Shown here piece by piece: positions 1 to 7,375 of a stretch of 64,000 bases of DNA (the stretch's first letter is position 1; each line of letters begins with the position of its first letter). The DNA comes from Candidatus Flexifilum breve (GTDB taxonomy: Bacteria; Chloroflexota; Anaerolineae; Aggregatilineales; Phototrophicaceae). Position numbers and translations under genes: made by a program. A model generated the notes under the pieces. It was not told the DNA's origin. It saw only the letters and a list, made by a program, of their open reading frames with translations, and ran no database searches. The DNA is taken from contig JADKGC010000008.1 of NCBI GenBank assembly GCA_016717205.1, positions 1 to 64,000 on the forward strand, given 5' to 3'.

Positions 1-453
1 GGCAGTCACGCCCCAACCGATCAGACGCTCGATGATACGGTCTGTGATATGCGCCTCGACCCGCTTCATATCCAGCGGGCGCGGGGCGGCGAAGGCGGCG
101 CGAATCGCGTCGGGCGTGAGCGCGGTCAGCGTCACTCGATAGACCAGTTTGTCCGTCACGTCAGGCGAGAGCGCGAGAACATGCCACGCCATCGCTTCGC
201 CCTCACGGGTGGGTGGCGTCGCCGCGTAGACCGCTTCGCAGTCACGCAACGCCTTCATCAGGCGGCGGACGAGATTGCCCTTGCCCGGTACAAGGGTGAA
301 ATGCGGGCGAAAATCCGCTTCCAGATCGAGCCCCAGTTGGTCAGCAGGCAGGTCGCGCACCATGCCGGAGCACGGTTCGACGCGCCAGCCGTCACCGAGT
401 GCCTCACTCAGCCGTTTCGCCTGCGCGGGCGTTTCGACAATCACGAGTTTCAT
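1..453 (-). CDS. Topoisomerase IA-like TOPRIM protein (partial, C-terminus beyond window)
   Basis: Read from the ATG at 453 down to the window edge, the frame is open for 151 codons. It begins MKLVIVETPAQAK, which matches the N-terminal TOPRIM start of bacterial topoisomerase I (KLVIVESPAKAK in the family). It continues with a V-R-D-L-P segment, a PGK segment, REGEAMAWH and IERLIGW, all in topoisomerase I order. The family removes negative supercoils by transient single-strand cleavage. Oddly, the metal-binding D-x-D of the DPDREGE motif reads PPTREGE here, so two of the usual acidic residues are missing while both flanking Glu residues remain. The ATG overlaps the stop of the upstream small gene (ATGA), so it belongs to the minus-strand conjugation operon, where topoisomerases are frequent. 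The active-site Tyr region is outside the window, so activity cannot be judged. Confidence 0.85.
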   Translation of the reverse strand, partial: MKLVIVETPAQAKRLSEALGDGWRVEPCSGMVRDLPADQLGLDLEADFRPHFTLVPGKGNLVRRLMKALRDCEAVYAATPPTREGEAMAWHVLALSPDVTDKLVYRVTLTALTPDAIRAAFAAPRPLDMKRVEAHITDRIIERLIGWGVTA

Positions 454-671
454 TCAGTAGTTTCCTTTCCAGCCGCGCCAGACGGCGCGCGTTCAGTGCT
501 TTCAGCAGCAGTCGCAGTTTGCGGCGGGCGCTTGTCCGCTCGCGCGGAAGCCCCACGTTCGGCAAGTTCCCGCTCACGCAGCGTGAGCCAAATCGGCCAC
601 TCGCGGTAGGCGTGGTACGCCTGCTTTTCGAGGTCTTGCCACGGCGCGGTCGCCGTACTCTTTGCCGGCAT
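450..671 (-). CDS. Small charged hypothetical protein
   Basis: A 73-residue protein rich in Arg, Glu and Ala (for example AYREWPIWLTLRERELAERG). It has no membrane segment or recognisable domain. A GGAGG ribosome-binding site lies 9 nt before the ATG. Its stop codon overlaps the start of the topoisomerase-like gene, which implies translational coupling. A second ATG five bases upstream opens a different, Arg-rich frame that is probably a shadow. Function unknown; the position suggests a minor conjugation or regulatory protein. Confidence 0.55.
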   Translation of the reverse strand: MPAKSTATAPWQDLEKQAYHAYREWPIWLTLRERELAERGASARADKRPPQTATAAESTERAPSGAAGKETTE

Positions 672-699
672 GTCATCTTTCCTCCATCAGTTTTCGATC

Positions 700-998
700 A
701 GGTGTCCACGTACAAAATAGTGCTGGACTGCGACTGGGTAACAAGGGTTCAGAAATGGTTGCAGAAGACCTACCAGAACAATAATGTTCTGGACTGGACG
801 CAGATGACCTTGCGAAATGGCAAATTCCGGGACAAAAACATCTGGAATTTGTCCACTGGATTTGACCTTTCATTCACCGTCTTCCGATCTCCTAAACCAC
901 TTATCACCCGACCGCTCCTTATCGCTTGCATCCCGGAGTCCAGAACTTTTTTGTCTCCAGTTCAGGACTTTATTGTTTGTCCGGGACTTTTTTGTCCC
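700..998. repeat. Non-coding segment with a cluster of short dyads
   Basis: Between the VirB4 stop and the next minus-strand gene there are about 300 bases without a credible gene. Several short inverted repeats of related sequence sit here. The clearest are CCAGAAC-N6-GTTCTGG at 773-792 (7-bp arms) and GGGAC-TTTTTT-GTCCC at 983-998, which overlaps the VirB4 stop region. Weaker relatives occur around 704-728, 835-865 and 940-980 (GGAC/GTCC or AGAAC/GTCT separated by A/T runs). The 983-998 hairpin could end transcription of the VirB4 unit. The repetition of similar dyads also suits a regulator-binding region. Confidence 0.5.
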
Positions 999-3117
999 TG
1001 AACATCAGGTGGTACGGAAACGCCAGCTCGCCCGGAGTGGCTTTCCCAAACAGGTAGAAAAGCCCTTCGTCCTGAATGTCGAGGACGAAATGGAAGCGCG
1101 GCAGCTGCGCGATGATGTCCCGGTGCTGCTGGTTGAAGTGGGCGAAAGCAGCATCGTCCCGGAACACGTTCATGCCCTGCCGCTGCGAGAAAATCACACG
1201 GATCGGGCAGTTTTCGAAGATCAGGCGCGCCTTGGACTCCAAAAAGACGCTCATCTGTTGATCGACCATCAAGGCTTTTTTGCGCCTTGTGCGGAACGTC
1301 TTCGCCGCCTCGATCAGGAAGTCCAGCAGCGACGGATGGCGCATCAGGCGGTAGACCTCATCGACGGCGATGATGCGCGGCTGCTCGTCGATCAGGCTGT
1401 CACGGCGAATTGCAGAAAGCACCTGTGTGTACGCCAGCGCCTGCAGGATCGGGTCACCTTCCAGTTCGTGGAAGGAGAAAACACGCGGACTGATCCAGTC
1501 GCGTCCCCCGCGTGTCAGATCGACATTGGTCGTCCCGTTAAGAAACGCCGACCACGGACCCGATCCGGTACACAGCCCGGCGATTTCGTCGGCGAGGTCG
1601 CGGGCGATGGCTTGCATGGCGGGCTTATCACCCAAGTTCGCCAGCACATCGCACACCGTCTCACACGTCGGGGCGAGGTCAGGCGTGACCTGACTGAGAT
1701 CAGGGAAGCCGCGATAGAGCGTTTCCAGTGCCTCACCGAGCAGCCCACGCTCTAGGTTCTCGCGCTGTCCGCCCGAAAGCTGCCGCCCCAAGACCGTTTC
1801 ATACAGGCGCGTGGTGTGACTGACCTGTTCAAGCAACGTCGGGAACATCACATCCTGCGGATTGAGCTTGGTCGCCTTTGCGCTCAGCACATACCATGGC
1901 AGCCCGAAAGCGTCGGCGATATGCCGCCCGTGTCCCATCGGTTCGAGAAAGTCGAACGAAATACCGTTTTCGGCGTACTCGCGGGTCAAGTAGCAGTTGA
2001 GCGCGAACGTCTTGCCGTAGCCCGACTGCCCAACCCAGACTTCATGCGTGGCGCGTTTGTCCCGCCACGAGTTGTGAAAAACCGGATACGCCCCACCCAC
2101 CGCTTCGCCGCGCAGCACCCCGTCGGTGGTCGAGAGCTTGCGGTAGCCGAGCGGCGCGAGCATCAGCGCCAGTTCGCGTGACGTGACGGGCCATGTCGTG
2201 GTCGGCAGGTTGATGTCCTTCGTCCGGCGAGCGGTGAAAAACTCGACCGCTCGCGAGAGCAGTTCACCGACTTCCTGACGTAGGCTGAACCACGCTCGCG
2301 TTTCATTGATGACCGCCGCAACACGTTCTTTCAGAGTTTCCAGATCGTCGGCTGCAACCGCGACGGCAACCTGCACCAGATGCAGAGCATCGCCGTTGTT
2401 AATCTCCCCGAGCGCCCGACGGCAGTCGGCGACGCGCTGCACCGAGCGGCTGTCCTCGCCGCGCACGCCCGCCAGATGCACCTGGTACGCCTGAATGATG
2501 CTCTCAATCGCATCGATGGCGGCGTTGCGGTCATACGTCTTCGGGATGTCCACCGCCAGCGCCAGCGGGAAGTTGAGTCGCAAGAGCGGCGGCAGCGGAC
2601 GGAAAAAGTTCCACGTTGCTGGCGCAAACTCGTAGCTGGTCAGCACCGCCCAGTACGGACGACCACCGGGACGACCGGACGGCGCGAGATGCCAGAACGG
2701 ACGATCCCGCAGTTCGTACTGCCCCTCAAACAGTGCCGGGAACGCGCCTTCGGTCACGGGGGTATCGAAGGCGGATGACAGCCCACCGGCAATCGCGCGC
2801 GGATTCTGGTCATTCCACAGCACCATCCCACACAGCGCACGCTGGTACTCCGCCCCGGCGTTCATGCGCTCGTACTCGCGGCGGTATTCGATCAGCAGGT
2901 CACGCCGCTGATCGTCGTCGGTGTGGAGTTCTGCCTGATCAAGCGCGGCGATCTTGGCATCGAGCGTGGCGGGCATCTGCCAGCACAGGAAGCGCGCCTC
3001 ACCGGATAGTGTGCGCAGCCATGTCGAGAAGCGGGCTTGCAGCGCCGCGACTCCCTCTTCAGTCGCGTGCAGCATGATGTCGAACGGCTCGATCAGAAAC
3101 GTGCGGACACTCGTCAC
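970..3117 (-). CDS. virB4: VirB4/TraC-type conjugation ATPase
   Basis: A 715-residue cytoplasmic ATPase that powers type IV secretion and conjugative pilus or DNA transfer. Walker A GQSGYGKT lies near residues 362-369 and Walker B RIIAVDEVYRL near 581-590. A conserved TRRKKALMVDQQMS stretch follows, typical of the VirB4 C-terminal RecA-like domain. The N-terminal about 300 residues form the VirB4 N domain. The start is GTG at 3117, overlapping the stop of the upstream PrgI-like gene (GTGA). Length is within the usual range for Gram-positive-style VirB4 proteins (600-850). It is followed by the dyad-rich non-coding stretch and the topoisomerase-like gene. Confidence 0.93.
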   Translation of the reverse strand: MTSVRTFLIEPFDIMLHATEEGVAALQARFSTWLRTLSGEARFLCWQMPATLDAKIAALDQAELHTDDDQRRDLLIEYRREYERMNAGAEYQRALCGMVLWNDQNPRAIAGGLSSAFDTPVTEGAFPALFEGQYELRDRPFWHLAPSGRPGGRPYWAVLTSYEFAPATWNFFRPLPPLLRLNFPLALAVDIPKTYDRNAAIDAIESIIQAYQVHLAGVRGEDSRSVQRVADCRRALGEINNGDALHLVQVAVAVAADDLETLKERVAAVINETRAWFSLRQEVGELLSRAVEFFTARRTKDINLPTTTWPVTSRELALMLAPLGYRKLSTTDGVLRGEAVGGAYPVFHNSWRDKRATHEVWVGQSGYGKTFALNCYLTREYAENGISFDFLEPMGHGRHIADAFGLPWYVLSAKATKLNPQDVMFPTLLEQVSHTTRLYETVLGRQLSGGQRENLERGLLGEALETLYRGFPDLSQVTPDLAPTCETVCDVLANLGDKPAMQAIARDLADEIAGLCTGSGPWSAFLNGTTNVDLTRGGRDWISPRVFSFHELEGDPILQALAYTQVLSAIRRDSLIDEQPRIIAVDEVYRLMRHPSLLDFLIEAAKTFRTRRKKALMVDQQMSVFLESKARLIFENCPIRVIFSQRQGMNVFRDDAAFAHFNQQHRDIIAQLPRFHFVLDIQDEGLFYLFGKATPGELAFPYHLMFRDKKVPDKQ

Positions 3118-3600
3118 AGCGCCTCCTCTTCTAAAGGCGAACCGACAAACACCAGCCCATCACCCCGATCCAGATCGCGGGCGCGAGCAAACGTCACCCA
3201 CTCCGACAGATCGACTTCGACCAACCCGGCGGGCGGCGCGAACAGACGATTTCCATCCAACACGGCGGTATCGGTTGGCAGGGACAGCAGCTTCGCCACT
3301 TCTGCCGCCATCCCGCTCGGATTTTCAGCCGCCGCGAGCAGGATCGCGCCGCGCAGGTTGAGCCACAGGCGCATCCACAGCGGCAGCCCGCCGCGCGGCG
3401 CAGTCAGCGCGATCAGCAGGATCGCCACGACAATGCCGACCGGAATAGCAATATCCGGCAGGACGAAGCGGCACACGGTATACGTGAAGCCGCCCGCGAT
3501 CCCGCCGAATAACAGCCGTTTGAACGGGATGCCCCCGAAGCCTTTCTCATCCCGGCTGAGGATGTGCGATTTGAAGTCGGCTGCCGTGCAGTCTCTCCAT
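3114..3600 (-). CDS. PrgI/VirB3-like T4SS membrane protein, start unresolved
   Basis: The C-terminal part is clear: two hydrophobic segments, KRLLFGGIAGGFTYTV and IPVGIVVAILLIALTA, followed by a soluble tail. A DFKSHILSRDEKGFGG segment precedes them. The layout and the position directly before virB4 fit PrgI/VirB3 proteins, which anchor VirB4 at the membrane. No ATG, GTG or TTG lies in frame upstream of the first membrane segment; the frame stays open to about 3656. An ATG at 3600 and a GTG at 3646 exist in the other two frames. The residues QPT read in the GTG frame just before DFKSH suggest a one-base indel near 3575. The listed 5' boundary is therefore a placeholder. Confidence 0.6.
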
Positions 3601-3652
3601 ACGAAACGGCGCGGAGGCAGACGACTACCCCCGCGCTGGCGGACACGGCGAT

Positions 3653-4006
3653 TTAGGTGAAGGAGATCAGCGCGGTGACACTGGAGGCGAAGACGACGAA
3701 CAGGAGACCGATGACAACCTGATTGGCGGCTTTCGGATTGTCCTTCTTCCAGTCCCCGATCAAGGGCCAGCTTGAACCCATGTACATGACTCCCAGCCCG
3801 ATAAACCCGATGATGGCAGCGATGGGCGCGATGATCTGCGCCACATCCCGAATGTCGTTGAACAGGTCTTGAATGGCTTGCGAAAGATTCCGCGAGCAGC
3901 TCCTTGATGGATGAGACAAACGCATCAGGGAGAAACGGGCGTGCGCCATGACGTTTGGGCAGCCGCTCAGGGGCGGTGCGCTTGATCGTGTGGGGTCATC
4001 CGGCAC
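3653..4006 (-). CDS. VirB2/TrbC-like pilin-type membrane protein
   Basis: The last about 75 residues form a coherent small membrane protein. An amphipathic AIQDLFNDIRDVAQ segment leads into two hydrophobic helices (IIAPIAAIIGFIGLGVMYMG and VVIGLLFVVFASSVTALI) separated by a short charged loop with GDWKKDNPKA. This arrangement and its place two genes ahead of virB4 fit VirB2/TrbC pilins. The first about 40 residues are of low quality (Ser, Pro, Arg rich). A neighbouring frame over 3890-3990 reads more protein-like (for example FLPDAFVSSIKELLAES), so a frameshift near 3895 or a later start is likely. No signal-peptidase site could be assigned with confidence. Confidence 0.6.
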   Translation of the reverse strand: MPDDPTRSSAPPLSGCPNVMAHARFSLMRLSHPSRSCSRNLSQAIQDLFNDIRDVAQIIAPIAAIIGFIGLGVMYMGSSWPLIGDWKKDNPKAANQVVIGLLFVVFASSVTALISFT

Positions 4007-4062
4007 GAGCAGTGCTTCACCCTGATACAGTCTCAGGGTAGCAAAGTCGGATCGCCGAACCT

Positions 4063-4122
4063 CTGTAAATTTTCAGCCGAGGGTTGGTAGTTTTACAGTG
4101 CGGGGATGTAAAATTTCAGTAT
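4063..4122. promoter_or_regulatory. Two 14-bp palindromic boxes upstream of the minus-strand VirB2-VirB4 genes
   Basis: CTGTAAATTTTCAG at 4063-4076 and the related ATGTAAAATTTCAG at 4106-4119 are imperfect palindromes around an A/T core. The second lies in a 16-base string (4107-4122) that recurs exactly at 11992-12007, upstream of the other minus-strand T4SS block. Recurrence only in front of conjugation operons suggests a shared operator or promoter element. An alternative is a recombination scar bordering AT-rich cargo. Confidence 0.5.
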
Positions 4123-4161
4123 TGGAGCAAGCATTGCTTAACAATCAAGAGGCGGTAGAAC

Positions 4162-5220
4162 ATGAGCTTTTCAAACGCACTTTACTATCCTTATATAGAT
4201 ATTAAAGATAAGGGATTTATTGTAAACATCGCTTTATTTTGGGAAGCCGTTTCAACAATAGTTCCGAGGGGATATCGAGAGCCTTATTCGATTTATGAAT
4301 CCAAAGCTCTGGCTGACGCATATATTTTGCGCCCACTTTATGTTGAACCAGGTATGTCCGAAGTTCTAGAGGCAGAAAATGCGGCTCTTGAATTCCTTGA
4401 AAGCCCTGCAACAAGCTTAATTCTTTCTCCAAAGACAAAGGCGCATATCAGCTCTAGGTGGGATCCAGAAGAGACCAAGAGCTTGTTGTATCCTGACAAA
4501 ATGTCTAGAAAGCTGGTTGAACAGTTAGTTGAACGAGGGCAAGCACGTTGGCAACAAAATCAGTTAATAACAAGTAGTCGCTTTTCAACGTTTTATATGA
4601 CTCTGCTTGCTGCAATCCTTTCACGAAGACAACGACTAGCTCTACTGACTGGTGAAGAAAAATTCGACCAGTTATCAAGTGCGGTGAAACGAGGAGACGC
4701 TCCTACTGGCATCCCTAATGACGATCATTTAGCGGCAGGATTGCTAGCTTACCTTACGATTGACGCACTCAAAGTCGACCCTGAAACGCCCATAGACAAA
4801 ATTATCACCTTTCGTAGGCAATACAGTGATGAATTAACAGAATTTCGGAATGGAGTAAACGAGCTTGCATCTGAGATTGGAACTGGTCATGAATCAATAA
4901 AGGGATTTACAGGAACACATCAGATACATCCATGTACATCGTATTACTCCTGCCATAAATGATTTGAAAAGCAGCCTGCATTCGGCCACTATTCGGCACA
5001 TAGCTGCAAAGCTCCTGACTGTAGGATCACAGCTTCTTCCCTAGCAGCTATTGGAGATAATCAAAGTGCATTGGTGGGAGTAGCTGGAACTGCAGCGCTT
5101 ACCCTGGTTGAACGGCATATAAACTTCCGCCTAAGTCGAAAAGAGGAATTGCGCCATAACCCATACTCATACATACTGCGCCTTCAAAGAACATTTGCTA
5201 AGGCAAAGCGTAATCCCTGA
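4162..5220 (+). pseudogene. DUF6236 family protein, frame-disrupted
   Basis: The start ALYYPYIDIKDKGFIVNIALFWEAVSTIVP (broken here as ALYYPYIDIKDKG and ALFWEAVSTIVP) is typical of DUF6236 proteins, which have no established function. The initial frame ends at a TGA at 4960-4962. The expected continuation is visible in the next frame (INDLKSSLHSATIRHIAAKLL, about 4922-5030) and then back in the first frame (ASSLAAIGDNQSALVG through AKAKRNP, stop 5218-5220). Two compensating one-base shifts, near 4910 and 5030, therefore split one gene of about 350 codons. The gene is AT-rich compared with the flanking T4SS genes, which fits inserted cargo. Real decay and sequencing indels cannot be separated here. 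Confidence 0.7.
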
Positions 5221-5253
5221 CATACTGGTCTCATCAATGAACGGTATGTACGG

Positions 5254-5925
5254 TTATGAACGGTTTTTGCGCGAATCCATTTTCAATTTGAGGGGTTCGC
5301 GCTTTAGTTTCTCTCCTGACTTCGCGTAGAGATACTGTTTCATCTGCACAGAAGGCACAAGCACTGAATGACTTGGCAAGAATACACCGTCATCCCGTGA
5401 GCAGTAGTACAACTCTTTCCATCGCTCAAGTGCGCGTTCCCATGTTTCAACTTCTGCTGGATAACCAGCCCGATCATTGCGTATTTTGCGGACTTCGCGC
5501 ACGAGAGAAACGACTATCCAACGCAGCAGTAGCACGACAAAGACCGTTACCCCAAAAATGGGAATGAGCACCAATGCAGGGTTTTCACGGTAGGTGCCGA
5601 CGAGAATGGGAAACGAACACGCGACTATAGCAAGGATGAGCGCCAACGAAAACAAGCCTAACCCGATGCGTGAAAACAGAAATACGCCCACCCAACCGTA
5701 GCCGAATGCAGCTGCAGGCCTCACAGGTGGAGCGAGTTTTGCTGCCAATACAGAGCGGCTTGTCGCTGATCCCATCATACCCACCAATTCTCCGTCGTGT
5801 TTGCTGGTGGCTACCCCTAGACCGCTCATATCGGTTGTGACCGTTCCTTCTGAAACGATGGAAGTCACTTTGCGGACTGCATCCGCTCGCCCACATTTTG
5901 GACACACAATCCGCGATTCAGGCAT
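5254..5925 (-). CDS. Zinc-ribbon membrane protein of unknown function
   Basis: A 223-residue protein. It starts with a zinc-ribbon half CPKCGR (residues 9-14), followed by a Ser/Gly-rich stretch containing LAAKLAPP. Two membrane helices span about 83-106 (FLFSRIGLGLFSLALILAIVA) and 118-140. The C-terminal segment has ERWKELYYCSRDDGVFLP, a tail motif often found with such ribbons. Only one CxxC and one later Cys are visible, so metal binding is uncertain. It faces the DUF6236 remnant tail-to-tail and lies downstream of the terminator of the next minus-strand block. No function can be assigned. Confidence 0.7.
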   Translation of the reverse strand: MPESRIVCPKCGRADAVRKVTSIVSEGTVTTDMSGLGVATSKHDGELVGMMGSATSRSVLAAKLAPPVRPAAAFGYGWVGVFLFSRIGLGLFSLALILAIVACSFPILVGTYRENPALVLIPIFGVTVFVVLLLRWIVVSLVREVRKIRNDRAGYPAEVETWERALERWKELYYCSRDDGVFLPSHSVLVPSVQMKQYLYAKSGEKLKREPLKLKMDSRKNRS

Positions 5926-5984
5926 TTGTTACTCTCAACTCACTGAAGATTAGAATTTCCATTCTATTCGTCTGTTCCCGTTGT

Positions 5985-6017
5985 GCAAATGAAACTTGCC
6001 CTCACAAAGAGGGCAAG
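5985..6017 (-). terminator. Rho-independent terminator of the minus-strand T4SS block
   Basis: A perfect 9-bp stem, CTTGCCCTC / GAGGGCAAG, at 5995-6003 and 6009-6017 with a 5-nt loop. It is followed on the minus strand by the T-rich TTTCATTT. It sits just after the stop of the gene ending at 6023, so it closes the 12.0-6.0 kb transcription unit. Confidence 0.8.
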
Positions 6018-6022
6018 TCGTC

Positions 6023-7375
6023 TTACGGGTTAGCAAATTGGATCGCGTAGCGGTACTCCCCGACCCCCAAGCTGGCATAGGGTTCTCCCCGCCACAGCCA
6101 GATCAGCGTGATATCCGCAGCCTGCCCTGGCAGCAGATCGAACGGGGTCAGCCCGTCCGCAGGCGTGCGCGGTCCCGGCGGGTTCTCGACGTAGCCAAGC
6201 GCCAGCCACACATCCTCCGGCGTGACCGGCAGCAGTGTATTCCCGCCGTTGTACAATCGTAACTGCGTCGTGACCTGCCCTGCGCTCGTTGTCACGCTGA
6301 TGATCTGCACATCCAAGCCGATGAACGGAATCGGTGTCGGAGTGGCGGTGGGCAGCGGCGTTGGTGTGACCGCAACGACAGGCTGTGCCAGCACGCCAAT
6401 GAGTTCCCCGGCGCGTCCCAATTCCTGCTCAATCGGATAGATCGCTGTGACCAGCGTGCGCGTTCCGGTCGGTAAACCTTGCTCATCAGTTTCGCCGAGC
6501 AGGAGCAAAACCAGACCCGGATTGACCTGCCGGAAAATGCCCGTGTCGCTGCGCCGCACCTCACGCTTGTCCTCAAAGGCGAACGTGAGAATCGCGCCAG
6601 TGTTCATCTGTAAGCGGAACTCCGCCCCCGCGCCGATCTGCTCGAACCACGCGGCATTGTCCTCCGACCACGGGATGCCAATCACCGGGCGCACGCTCAT
6701 GCCGTTCAAGAACGAGGCGGTATCCGGGTTCGGATCGAAGTTCCATTCCGAGGCACGCACCGCCCGGCGCTGCACTACCCACACACGCGGCACGGTCTGA
6801 TCAGGCAGACTGATTTGCAGATTGATCGGGTAGAACGGCGCTCGGCTGGTATCCCCGCCTTCAATCACTTCGTCCTGCGCTTCGAGCGCGAGCGGTGTGG
6901 GCGTGATCCCCGGCGGGAGCGTGGTGGTAACATCGACTTCGGCGGTCGCTTCCGCCGCACCGTTCGTTCCACCGCCGCCACGCAGCAGGAGGAATGCCAG
7001 CATCAGGAGCATGAGCGCACCCAGTACCGCGATCACTTTGCCTGACGGCTTGCCGGTTTTCGCTATCGCTTCAGCCTCCGGTGCGTCAAACCCTTCGCCC
7101 CGCTGCGCCGCCTCCTGCACGCGCTTTGGCGCGCGCGCCCAACGCAATCCGACCGGGACGAGCGCCGCTTCGTGACAGCGCTTGAGCAAGGCGAGCGCGA
7201 TCTTGCGTTCTTTCGCGTCCGAGCCTTCCGCGCCCGCCGTCTTGACCTCGCGGTCGTAGGCGGCGCGATAAGCGCGCTGGCGGTCGGTCGGCACGAGTTC
7301 CCACAAGGCGCGCAGCTCGTCGAGTGAGAGCGCCCGCAGTTCTTGCAGGGTGTGATAGTGCAAGCTATCGCTCAT
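6023..7375 (-). CDS. Bitopic T4SS-associated protein with extracytoplasmic Ig-like tail
   Basis: 450 residues. The cytoplasmic N-terminus (about 1-110) is helical and charged (TLQELRALSLDELRALWELV). One membrane helix follows at about 113-132 (VIAVLGALMLLMLAFLLL), then a Gly/Thr/Pro linker. An extracytoplasmic domain at about 180-320 comes next. A second PTPLPTATPTP linker leads to a C-terminal beta-rich domain resembling DUF4352/Ig-like modules (ISVTTSAGQVTTQLRLYNGG). The first extracytoplasmic domain faintly resembles a sortase fold without the catalytic His/Cys. The start overlaps the stop of the VirB6-like gene (ATGA). By position and topology it may be the VirB8- or scaffold-like component, but this is inference. 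Confidence 0.75.
   Translation of the reverse strand: MSDSLHYHTLQELRALSLDELRALWELVPTDRQRAYRAAYDREVKTAGAEGSDAKERKIALALLKRCHEAALVPVGLRWARAPKRVQEAAQRGEGFDAPEAEAIAKTGKPSGKVIAVLGALMLLMLAFLLLRGGGGTNGAAEATAEVDVTTTLPPGITPTPLALEAQDEVIEGGDTSRAPFYPINLQISLPDQTVPRVWVVQRRAVRASEWNFDPNPDTASFLNGMSVRPVIGIPWSEDNAAWFEQIGAGAEFRLQMNTGAILTFAFEDKREVRRSDTGIFRQVNPGLVLLLLGETDEQGLPTGTRTLVTAIYPIEQELGRAGELIGVLAQPVVAVTPTPLPTATPTPIPFIGLDVQIISVTTSAGQVTTQLRLYNGGNTLLPVTPEDVWLALGYVENPPGPRTPADGLTPFDLLPGQAADITLIWLWRGEPYASLGVGEYRYAIQFANP

Noticed and set aside
817..1755. Long plus-strand open frame opposite virB4
   Set aside because: It lies antisense to the well-conserved VirB4 motifs; composition is His/Arg/Gln rich as expected for a shadow of a GC-rich gene.
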